Below, one piece after another: positions 45,197-52,727 of a DNA stretch of 64,000 bases. This DNA comes from an uncultured Bacteroidota bacterium (GTDB taxonomy: Bacteria; Bacteroidota; Bacteroidia; NS11-12g; UBA9320). Below the pieces are notes generated by a model that searched no databases, was not told the DNA's origin, and saw nothing but the letters and a program-made list of their open reading frames with translations. Made by a program: the position numbers and the translations under genes. The stretch's first letter is position 1. The number at the start of each line of letters is the position of its first letter. The stretch covers positions 164,776 to 228,775 of the forward strand of contig CAKZLB010000046.1 in NCBI GenBank assembly GCA_937124965.1, written 5' to 3'.

Positions 45197-47143
45197 TTAC
45201 TTCAACACTTGCATCTTTTTAGTAACCTCGCTGTCTTTTGTAGACAAGGTATAAAAGTAAACTCCTGAAGTCAATGCTTGACCATCTATCGTTACTTTAT
45301 GATTTCCAGCTCCTTTAAAGCCCATATTTTGAACAGAAACAACTTTACCCATTGCGTCTGTCACTGTACATGTTAAATCACTTCCAGCTCTTAAATAAAT
45401 AACAACGTCTGTTGCTTCGCTAAATGGGTTTGGTTGGTTTTGACTAACCACAAAAACTTTAGCTTCCTTAGCAACTGGTTGTACATTCAATGTGTTTTGT
45501 CCTAAAACGCTGTCCATTAAATCTTGAACAGGAATCGCTGCGTACATAATCGAGTTCTCTACATTTGGATGCAAGTTACCAGAACCACTGTTTTGCAAGT
45601 TAGTTCCTGGGTGCTCGTCCATTTGGAAAATAAAGTGAACAAAATCATCTGTTCGTTTTGTCAAACAAGCAAACACTGCCTCTTGGCTTCTTACTTGAGT
45701 TGCGTTTTGAGTAGTTGCCCAAGTTGCCCCACCATCAGTAGAATAAGAAATATGTACATCACGGTAGTTTGCTAAGTAATCATTGAAGGTAAATTCAACT
45801 GGTGCATCCCAAGTAACAAAGATGTTGTTGTCTTTATCAACAGAAAGACTTGAATGTGTAGAAATACTTGTTCCTCCGTATCGTGCCGCATATGCTAAAC
45901 CGTTAGCTGGGTTACCATCTGTCCCCATGCTATTTGTGGTCTCAGCGGTAATATCATAAGCAGCTCCAGACGTGGCAGGTTGACCATCCATATCGATTGG
46001 CAAACCACAAACTCTCCAAGTTGGATTGTTTTCGCTCCAATGGTATAAACCAAAGAAACTTCCTGATCTCGCTAAATCATCTGTCGTGTCATCGTCCCAG
46101 TAGCTAACTCGTCCACCAGCAACATGAATAGTACCGTTGTTGTCGATTAAAACATCTACAGATCCGTCATTTGAAGTTACTTGATCCGCTTGTTGTACAA
46201 GGTAACGTCCAAACTCAAATCTTGGGAACGCAAACGAATCTATTATTGAAGTTGTCCAAGTTGAACCTGAATCAGTTGATTTAAATAAGGTTACGTCTTT
46301 ATACCTACCAGCAATTACAATTGCAACGATAGAGTCTCTTGTATCGATTGCATACGTATCTCCTCCACCATCAATGTATCTAGATGAATCGTATCCTGGA
46401 AGCAAGCTTGGTGTTGACCAAGTTTTCCCACCGTCTTCCGACATTGCATACAATGTTGGGTTTAGAATACCATCAACGTCTACATCTTCGTCATCAGCTT
46501 GAGCAGAAAAGTTTACTAATGTAAACATCTTGTTACCAAGGTTAGCTGTTCTGTTCCATATCAAATTCCCACCTGGGTGAGTTACAACTTTTCCCGCTTG
46601 AGAAGTCCAATCTGTTGATCCTTTTCCTGAGTTCCTTGTAATTTTTAGACCACCATCTGCGGCATCATGTGCAACTGTATAAATTGAACCATCTGGCAAC
46701 ATCCCTATTGAAGGCCAGCCAGTTCTCAAATCTTCAGTTCTTGCTGTAGGAGCACTTCCCCAGCTAGTTCCATCATAATAGTTCACCGCACTTCCTCGAT
46801 CTGGCCAAGTTGTACTTGAAGTACTACTGTAAGTCCATGCAACTGTGATTGTACCGTCATCGTGTAAAATCGCACGATTTCCAATTGATGCGTTCGTTTG
46901 AAGATCGTAATACGTGTTACCCACTTTTACGAAATCGTATACTTCTGATCGATACTTACTGTGACTTGATGATGCAGTGTTTGCTTCTTGAGCTGCCGCA
47001 TCTGGTCGCATCGCCTCTATTGCATTGAATTGACTCTTGTGAATCAATTGACTTGAACTAGCCTCATGCAGTTCATTACTTGTTTGACCGTTCACCACCA
47101 GTACAGTAGATAAAATGGCCGTTAAAAGTATTCCTCTTTTCAT
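45197..47143 (-). CDS. T9SS-secreted Asp-box (sialidase-like) protein, copy B
   Basis: A 648-residue tandem paralogue of copy A, very similar from about residue 65 to the end. The signal peptide is MKRGILLTAILSTVLVVNGQ. Asp boxes include SEDGGKTW, STDSGSTW and STDGGATW, and the C-terminus is the same type A sorting domain. The N-terminal 60 residues after the signal differ. It has its own promoter and terminator, so the two copies are separately transcribed and may be expressed under different conditions. Substrate or ligand is unknown. Confidence 0.88.
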   Translation of the reverse strand: MKRGILLTAILSTVLVVNGQTSNELHEASSSQLIHKSQFNAIEAMRPDAAAQEANTASSSHSKYRSEVYDFVKVGNTYYDLQTNASIGNRAILHDDGTITVAWTYSSTSSTTWPDRGSAVNYYDGTSWGSAPTARTEDLRTGWPSIGMLPDGSIYTVAHDAADGGLKITRNSGKGSTDWTSQAGKVVTHPGGNLIWNRTANLGNKMFTLVNFSAQADDEDVDVDGILNPTLYAMSEDGGKTWSTPSLLPGYDSSRYIDGGGDTYAIDTRDSIVAIVIAGRYKDVTLFKSTDSGSTWTTSIIDSFAFPRFEFGRYLVQQADQVTSNDGSVDVLIDNNGTIHVAGGRVSYWDDDTTDDLARSGSFFGLYHWSENNPTWRVCGLPIDMDGQPATSGAAYDITAETTNSMGTDGNPANGLAYAARYGGTSISTHSSLSVDKDNNIFVTWDAPVEFTFNDYLANYRDVHISYSTDGGATWATTQNATQVRSQEAVFACLTKRTDDFVHFIFQMDEHPGTNLQNSGSGNLHPNVENSIMYAAIPVQDLMDSVLGQNTLNVQPVAKEAKVFVVSQNQPNPFSEATDVVIYLRAGSDLTCTVTDAMGKVVSVQNMGFKGAGNHKVTIDGQALTSGVYFYTLSTKDSEVTKKMQVLK

Positions 47144-47184
47144 ACTAAAAAATTAATTCTCTATTAAATTTACTTTAGGTTCGA

Positions 47185-47192
47185 CAAATCTA
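47185..47192 (-). promoter_or_regulatory. -7 element (TAGATTTG) for Asp-box copy B
   Basis: TAGATTTG on the minus strand, about 41 bases upstream of the ATG at 47143, in the short gap after holA. Confidence 0.45.
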
Positions 47193-47196
47193 TTAA

Positions 47197-48204
47197 TTAC
47201 TTAATTAATCTAACTACCAATTCTGTCAAAAGTTCACTGTCTGTTGCTCTACCGCCTTTAATTCCTTTACTTTTAAGGTCAAACTCGTGTAAAACATCGA
47301 AAATACCGCTCATTTTTGGTGGAGGGTAGTTTTTAGCGGCGGTGATATATTCATTCACAAAATAGGGACTCATCCCAATTGCCTGTGCAATTTCGTTTTT
47401 GTTTGTGGTCTTTTGAAAATGAACCAAATGAACCTTTTTAAAATAATTATACAGGTTAATTAATACCAAAACAAATGGGTTGTCTTTTGGATTTTGTCCG
47501 AAATATTTCACTATTCTTATGCTCTGATTCAAGTTACGAGCTCCGATGCACTTCGTCAATTCGAAGGCATTGTATTCTTTGTCAATACCTCCACCTTTTG
47601 CTATATCATTTACTTCAATGGCAACTCTTTTCCCCAGATTTGCTTTCGCCTTATCCAACTCACTTGCAATTTTTTGCAAATCGCTTCCAAGTGTTTGAAC
47701 CAACAATCTAGCAGCCTCGGGTTGTATTGTTAACCCCATTGATGTAACATGCGCAGACAGCCACGAGTTTACATCTTTCTCATATAATTTATTTGACGTG
47801 AAAACTCCGTATTTTTTTAACTGCTTCCCGAGCTTAGTGGCTTTACTTACTTTCTTATTTTTATATAAAAAAACCAAAACAGTTGATTTTACCGGATTTT
47901 CCATGTACGATAAAATTCCATCAATCCCTTTCAAATATTGAGCCTCTCGCACAATGATAAGTTGGTATTCTGCCATCATCGGGAAACGTTTTGCAGCACT
48001 AATAATGTCAAGTACTTCGGTATCCCGTCCATAAACAACTTGATAGTTGAATGACTTCTCAGCCTCAGTTAGCACTGTGCTTTCCAGCTTTTTTGCAATT
48101 CTATCTATAAAATAAGATTCCTCACCTTCTAGAAAGTAAACTGGTCGGAACTGTCTATTTTTTATTTCCGTAAGTATCTTTTGAAAATCTGCTATACTTG
48201 CCAA
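47197..48204 (-). CDS. holA: DNA polymerase III subunit delta (HolA)
   Basis: HolA is the clamp-loader subunit that opens the beta clamp. The 335-residue sequence shows RPVYFLEGEESYFIDRIAKKL near the start, LIIVREAQYLKG and the C-terminal alpha-helical collar region (SELLTELVVRLIK). The apparent start is TTG at 48204. That TTG coincides with the end of a TAATTTTG promoter-like string, so the true start may instead be a nearby non-ATG codon, and the first few residues are uncertain. It is divergent from the HsdR-N-like gene with a 16-base gap. Confidence 0.9.
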   Translation of the reverse strand: MASIADFQKILTEIKNRQFRPVYFLEGEESYFIDRIAKKLESTVLTEAEKSFNYQVVYGRDTEVLDIISAAKRFPMMAEYQLIIVREAQYLKGIDGILSYMENPVKSTVLVFLYKNKKVSKATKLGKQLKKYGVFTSNKLYEKDVNSWLSAHVTSMGLTIQPEAARLLVQTLGSDLQKIASELDKAKANLGKRVAIEVNDIAKGGGIDKEYNAFELTKCIGARNLNQSIRIVKYFGQNPKDNPFVLVLINLYNYFKKVHLVHFQKTTNKNEIAQAIGMSPYFVNEYITAAKNYPPPKMSGIFDVLHEFDLKSKGIKGGRATDSELLTELVVRLIK

Positions 48205-48220
48205 AATTATCTTTTTACAG

Positions 48221-48664
48221 GTGCAATTTAATTGGGAAAATATTGGAATAAAGACACGTGTTGAAAAAAACGTGCTTTATTTTTTTGACCCTATCCGAAA
48301 GAGATATTTACAAACAACACCAGAAGAAGAGGTTCGACAGTGGATTATTCACTTTTTAATTCATCAAAAAAACTTTCCAATCAGCAACATCTCTGTTGAA
48401 AAACAGATTACGTATTTAAATCGGAAGAAACGTTTTGATATTCTAATCTATAAAAATGCTAAACCACTTTTTCTAATTGAATGCAAGGCTCCCACTGTAG
48501 CAGTCAACCAGGAAGTTTTAAACCAAATTTGCACCTACAACTTTGTCCTCTCTGTTCCTTACTTATTGGTAACCAATGGAGAAAGTCAGATTTGTTGTCG
48601 CATGAATTTAGAACAAAAAACGTATCAGTTTTTGACTACAATACCTGACTACAAAAGTCTCTAA
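48221..48664 (+). CDS. HsdR N-terminal-domain-like (PD-(D/E)XK) protein
   Basis: A 147-residue stand-alone protein similar to the N-terminal nuclease-like domain of type I restriction subunit R. The motif FDILIY...PLFLIECKAP (about residues 73-91) gives the D and ExK residues of a PD-(D/E)XK nuclease core. There is no helicase part, and no hsdM or hsdS nearby, so this is not a restriction system. Such single-domain proteins are common in Bacteroidetes next to holA; their role is unknown. Start GTG at 48221, 5 bases after TATCTTTT, a one-base variant of the -7 element. Confidence 0.85.
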   Translation: MQFNWENIGIKTRVEKNVLYFFDPIRKRYLQTTPEEEVRQWIIHFLIHQKNFPISNISVEKQITYLNRKKRFDILIYKNAKPLFLIECKAPTVAVNQEVLNQICTYNFVLSVPYLLVTNGESQICCRMNLEQKTYQFLTTIPDYKSL

Positions 48665-48672
48665 GTTTAGGT

Positions 48673-48680
48673 TATTTTTG
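48673..48680 (+). promoter_or_regulatory. -7 element for nhaD (TATTTTTG)
   Basis: TATTTTTG matches TAnnTTTG 16 bases upstream of the ATG. Confidence 0.55.
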
Positions 48681-48696
48681 CCGAAAATTTAACAAG

Positions 48697-50031
48697 ATGT
48701 CAATACTTATTATTGCCGTTTTCGTGCTAGGCTATATTGCAATAGCACTTGAACACAACATTAAAATCGACAAAGCTGCTACGGCGCTGGTAACCGGTAT
48801 GGTTTGTTGGGCTTTGTACGTTTTTTCGATAGACGGTCATGGTCATGAAATTCAACACATAATTGAACATGGGGTTGATGGCATTTCCTACAGAAATGGT
48901 TTAGTACACCATCTGTTTGACATTGGAAGTATCTTGTTCTTTTTGATGGGCGCAATGACTATTGTAGAGTTAGTTGATGCTCATGAAGGTTTTGCAGTGA
49001 TTACAGATCGAATAAAAACAACCAACGCAGTTAAACTGATTTGGATTATCTGTTTGTTAACTTTCTTTCTTTCTGCCATTTTAGATAACTTAACAACAAC
49101 CATTGTAATGGTTTCGCTTTTGCGTAAACTGATAAAAGATAAGCAAATGCGCTGGTTGTTCGTAGGAATGGTCGTTGTAGCAGCGAACTCTGGAGGAGCT
49201 TGGTCTCCAATTGGAGATGTGACCACAACAATGCTTTGGATTAAAGGTCAATTACCTGACGTTGGTTCAATGGTTGTCGACTTAATTATTCCAAGTTTAG
49301 TTGCGATCATCGTTCCATTAGGAATATTGAGTTTCACCCTTAAAGGAAAAAAATTAGAAAGACCAGTAAAGTCTGAAGGTGTTGAGCATTATATGAATCC
49401 TACAACTGAAAAAGAACGAGTTACCGTTTTGATTCTTGGAGTTTTAGGGCTGTTGTTTGTACCCGTTTTTAAGACGGTCACTCACCTCCCTCCTTTTATG
49501 GGCATGATGCTGAGTTTAGGTATTCTGTGGATTGTAACTGAGATTATTCACCGCGCCAAAAACAAAGAAGACAAACATGAGCTTTCTGTAATTGGCGTTC
49601 TTCAAAAAATTGACGTAGCAAGTGTGTTGTTTTTCCTTGGTATCCTTTTGGCAGTTTCTGCACTCCAAGAATTTGGTCACCTAAATGAAATGGCAACAAT
49701 GCTTGATGAAAAAATAGGAAATATATATGCTATTAACGTAGTGATTGGTTTCCTTTCTTCAATTGTTGACAACGTGCCATTGGTTGCGGCAGCTCAGGGT
49801 ATGTACGAAATTGCTCCCGACGGATTATTTGCTGCAAATGGTAAGTTTTGGCAGTTCTTAGCATACTGTGCTGGTGTTGGTGGAAGTTCATTAATTATTG
49901 GTTCAGCAGCGGGTGTTGCAGCAATGGGTCTAGAGAGAATTGACTTTGTTTGGTACCTAAAGAAAATTAGCTGGTTAGCTGTTGTTGGCTATTTAGCTGG
50001 TGCAGCTACTTACATTATAATTTACGCTTAA
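48697..50031 (+). CDS. nhaD: Sodium:proton antiporter NhaD
   Basis: A 444-residue inner-membrane antiporter of the NhaD/ion-transporter superfamily, exporting Na+ (and Li+) in exchange for H+. It has about 11-12 hydrophobic segments. Conserved polar motifs include SAILDNLTTTIVMVSLLRKL and NSGGAWSPIGDVTTTMLW in the first half and SSIVDNVPLVAAAQGMY in the second half. This fits a saline habitat. It is followed after 3 bases by a glycosyltransferase gene, probably in the same transcript. Confidence 0.93.
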   Translation: MSILIIAVFVLGYIAIALEHNIKIDKAATALVTGMVCWALYVFSIDGHGHEIQHIIEHGVDGISYRNGLVHHLFDIGSILFFLMGAMTIVELVDAHEGFAVITDRIKTTNAVKLIWIICLLTFFLSAILDNLTTTIVMVSLLRKLIKDKQMRWLFVGMVVVAANSGGAWSPIGDVTTTMLWIKGQLPDVGSMVVDLIIPSLVAIIVPLGILSFTLKGKKLERPVKSEGVEHYMNPTTEKERVTVLILGVLGLLFVPVFKTVTHLPPFMGMMLSLGILWIVTEIIHRAKNKEDKHELSVIGVLQKIDVASVLFFLGILLAVSALQEFGHLNEMATMLDEKIGNIYAINVVIGFLSSIVDNVPLVAAAQGMYEIAPDGLFAANGKFWQFLAYCAGVGGSSLIIGSAAGVAAMGLERIDFVWYLKKISWLAVVGYLAGAATYIIIYA

Positions 50032-50034
50032 GGT

Positions 50035-50781
50035 TTGATATCAAACAAAAAGATTGTAGTCGTCTTACCTGCATATAATGCAGCCAAAACCCTGGAAATG
50101 ACGTACAACGAAATTCCTTTTGACATCGTAGACGACGTTGTATTAGTCGATGACGCCAGCAAAGACGACACTGTTGAAACTGGGAAGAAATTAGGTATCA
50201 CACATATTGTAAAACACGAACAAAATCGTGGTTATGGCGGAAATCAAAAGTCCTGCTATGCTAAAGCGTTAGAGCTTGATGCGGATATAGTGGTTATGCT
50301 ACATCCAGACTATCAATACACCCCAAAGCTGATTAGAGCAATGGCAAGTATTATAGCAAATGGCGTCTATCCAGTAGTGTATGCTTCTCGGATTTTAGGC
50401 AATGGGGCACTAAAAGGAGGTATGCCTTTGTACAAATATGTTGCTAACAGAATCCTAACCTTAACTCAAAATATTTTAATGGGGCAAAAGCTTTCGGAAT
50501 ACCACACAGGTTATCGAGCTTTTTCAACGGAAATTTTCAAGACAATTGATATTGAGGCAAACTCAGACGATTTTGTTTTTGATAATGAGATGTCTGCTCA
50601 AATTTGTTTTGCTGGCTATGAAATCGGAGAAGTAACCTGTCCAACAAAATACTTTGAAGAAGCTTCGAGTATAAATTTTAAACGAAGTGTAACCTATGGT
50701 TTAGGTGTTTTGCGAGTAAGTGTTGTCTATCGATTACAGAAATGGGGCTTTCTCAAAAGTCCTATTTTTAAACTAAAATAA
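50035..50781 (+). CDS. Family 2 glycosyltransferase (DPM1-like)
   Basis: A 248-residue GT-A glycosyltransferase without membrane segments. Motifs: VVLPAYNAAKTLEMTYNEI, VVLVDDASKDDTVETGKKLG (nucleotide-sugar DD), VVMLHPDYQYTP (metal-binding region) and GYRAFSTEIFK. It resembles dolichyl-phosphate mannose synthase-like enzymes that load sugars onto lipid carriers; donor and acceptor are unknown. The start is TTG at 50035, 3 bases after the nhaD stop. It converges with the TPR gene. Confidence 0.88.
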   Translation: MISNKKIVVVLPAYNAAKTLEMTYNEIPFDIVDDVVLVDDASKDDTVETGKKLGITHIVKHEQNRGYGGNQKSCYAKALELDADIVVMLHPDYQYTPKLIRAMASIIANGVYPVVYASRILGNGALKGGMPLYKYVANRILTLTQNILMGQKLSEYHTGYRAFSTEIFKTIDIEANSDDFVFDNEMSAQICFAGYEIGEVTCPTKYFEEASSINFKRSVTYGLGVLRVSVVYRLQKWGFLKSPIFKLK

Positions 50782-50783
50782 CC

Positions 50784-51782
50784 TTAGTTACAGTATTTCT
50801 GTCGATGCTCCGCTCCCATAGATCCTGCGCGACTCATGCTTTTACACGCCTCAGTTTTTCGCTTACTATTAAACTCAGCTACGCCTTTATTGTAATATAC
50901 AAGTTCTGTGTCGTGTACGCCAGTTGCGAGTGAGTTTTGGAATGCCATGATTGCTTCATCGTACTTCTTCAATTCTAACAAGTTATACCCTAACTCAAAC
51001 CAAACTTCTGGTTGTTTCGCATCCAACTTAACTACTCTTTTAAAATCCTCAACGGCTGCCTGCGTAATACCATTCGAATTGTACAACATTCCACGACTTT
51101 TAAGTGCTTCAACGTTTGTTGGCTCGTTAAGAATAACAACATTTAAATCGTCTATCGCTTGATTTGATTGTCCAATTTGTGCAAACAACTGAGCTCTATA
51201 CAAATATGCTTCAGCAAATTCTGGCTTTTTCTCAATATATTTTGAAATGTCTGCAATGGCTCCAGCGGTATCGCCTAGAATTAGCTTCACTTCACTTCTA
51301 CTTATTAAACCGTCTTCATCAATTGGCTCCAATTCCGCCACTTTTTTATACTCCTCACGAGCTAAAGTCGTATTACCATTTTGCTGATAGAACTCCGCTC
51401 GGGCCAAATAACCTTGAGGATCTTTGGGTCTCATTGAAACGTATTTATTAAAATCTTGTATGGCCAAAGAATGATATCCTTTAGCAGAATAAACTACACC
51501 TCGATTAAAATATGCAAGCCCCATAGAAGAGTCAAGGTCAATGGCTTTGTTGAAATCTTTAACCGCCATGTCATAACTTAATAGCTCAGCATAAACACTA
51601 CCTCGACCATAATATGCGTCTACTAGGTTACTATTTATTTCTAGAGCTGCTGTGTAATCTTTAATTGCTCCAAGCGTATTCCCTTCTTTCATTTTTAGGT
51701 TGGCTGATTCCATCCACTGAGCAGGAGTTTGAGCAAAACAGACAATGGGAAAGATCAGAAATAGAAAGACTATTTTTTTCAT
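50784..51782 (-). CDS. Secreted TPR-repeat protein
   Basis: A 332-residue exported protein: signal peptide MKKIVFLFLIFPIVCFA, then about eight tetratricopeptide repeats spanning nearly the whole chain (for example NTLGAIKDYTAALEINSN, YDMAVKDFNKAIDLDSS, YDEAIMAFQNSLATG). TPRs mediate protein-protein contacts, so a scaffold role in the periplasm is likely but the partner is unknown. The C-terminus has two conserved Cys residues. A TACTTTTG element ends 6 bases before the ATG. Confidence 0.9.
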   Translation of the reverse strand: MKKIVFLFLIFPIVCFAQTPAQWMESANLKMKEGNTLGAIKDYTAALEINSNLVDAYYGRGSVYAELLSYDMAVKDFNKAIDLDSSMGLAYFNRGVVYSAKGYHSLAIQDFNKYVSMRPKDPQGYLARAEFYQQNGNTTLAREEYKKVAELEPIDEDGLISRSEVKLILGDTAGAIADISKYIEKKPEFAEAYLYRAQLFAQIGQSNQAIDDLNVVILNEPTNVEALKSRGMLYNSNGITQAAVEDFKRVVKLDAKQPEVWFELGYNLLELKKYDEAIMAFQNSLATGVHDTELVYYNKGVAEFNSKRKTEACKSMSRAGSMGAEHRQKYCN

Positions 51783-51788
51783 AATTTA

Positions 51789-51796
51789 CAAAAGTA
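51789..51796 (-). promoter_or_regulatory. -7 element (TACTTTTG) for the TPR gene
   Basis: TACTTTTG on the minus strand, 6 bases before the ATG at 51782. Confidence 0.5.
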
Positions 51797-51906
51797 GATT
51801 CTACCATTACCGTAATCAAACTTTATACCGAATCGTTATCCCACCTGCAGTTCTTCTGTACACTAATCGGTACGATAGAAAAAAGTACCTGAACCAAACT
51901 ATTTTG

Positions 51907-51914
51907 TACGTTTG
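51907..51914 (+). promoter_or_regulatory. -7 element (TACGTTTG), leaderless spacing
   Basis: TACGTTTG is separated by exactly 4 bases (AAAC) from the ATG of the queuosine-precursor transporter gene. Confidence 0.6.
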
Positions 51915-51918
51915 AAAC

Positions 51919-52671
51919 ATGGAATCAAAAAAGAGTAAACTCTTTATAATTTTAGGAGGCATATTTATCGCGAATGCTTTGCTTGCCGAACTCATTGGTG
52001 GGAAGATATTTTCCCTTGAAAAGAGTCTAGGTTTGTTGCCAGCCAACATTGTTTTGTTCGGTGATCAATACTCTTTTAACCTAACGGCTGGAGTATTGCT
52101 TTGGCCAGTAGTGTTTATATTGACTGATATTATAAATGAATACTTTGGCAAAAAAGGCGTGCGTTTCTTAAGTTATTTTGCCGTTGGCTTGATTTCGTAT
52201 GCCTTCCTTATGATTTATCTTGCTATAGGTTTGAAGCCAGCCGATTTCTATATAAACAGTCAACTTGCTTCAGGTATTCCCAATATGGATACTGCGTTTG
52301 CTAAAGTCTTTGGACAAGGTTTATGGATCATTGCGGGTTCTATCGTTGCGTTTTTAGTTGGACAAATTGCTGATGTTACGGTTTTTCAATGTATTAAAAA
52401 GAAAACTGGAGAAGGAAAACTATGGCTTCGAGCAACAGGTTCAACGCTTGTTTCTCAATTGATAGATTCTTTTATTGTCTTGTTTATTGCATTTCATTTA
52501 AGTGGCATTATGACCTTAAAAATGGTAATTGCTATTGGTATAGTAAATTACATCTATAAATTTTTGGTTGCAATTCTCTTAACTCCATTATTGTACGTCA
52601 TCCACAACTGGATTGACAATTTTTTGGGAAAGGATTTAGCACAAAATATGATTGCAGAAGCTAAAAATTAG
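51919..52671 (+). CDS. Queuosine precursor transporter (YhhQ/DUF165 family)
   Basis: A 250-residue inner-membrane protein with six to seven hydrophobic segments. The family (COG1738) imports queuine/preQ0/preQ1 for tRNA queuosine modification. Characteristic segments are ILTDIINEYFGKKGVRFL (about residues 69-86), DVTVFQCIKKKTGEGKLWLR and STLVSQLIDSFIVLFIAFHL. It is transcribed alone with a leaderless-type promoter and converges with the large T9SS cargo gene. Confidence 0.92.
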   Translation: MESKKSKLFIILGGIFIANALLAELIGGKIFSLEKSLGLLPANIVLFGDQYSFNLTAGVLLWPVVFILTDIINEYFGKKGVRFLSYFAVGLISYAFLMIYLAIGLKPADFYINSQLASGIPNMDTAFAKVFGQGLWIIAGSIVAFLVGQIADVTVFQCIKKKTGEGKLWLRATGSTLVSQLIDSFIVLFIAFHLSGIMTLKMVIAIGIVNYIYKFLVAILLTPLLYVIHNWIDNFLGKDLAQNMIAEAKN

Positions 52672-52675
52672 CCAT

Positions 52676-52706
52676 AAAAAAACCCGAGGATGCTTCCACC
52701 CCCGGG
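52676..52706 (-). terminator. Terminator of the large T9SS cargo gene
   Basis: A 7-bp stem, CCCGGGG / CCTCGGG in minus-strand RNA (one G-U pair), with an 11-base or so loop, is followed by UUUUUUU. Confidence 0.8.
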
Positions 52707-52727
52707 CCGATAATATTTCACCTTTGA

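Noticed and set aside
48221-48664. Type I restriction system
   Set aside because: Only an N-terminal HsdR-like nuclease domain is present; there is no helicase part and no methylase or specificity gene.
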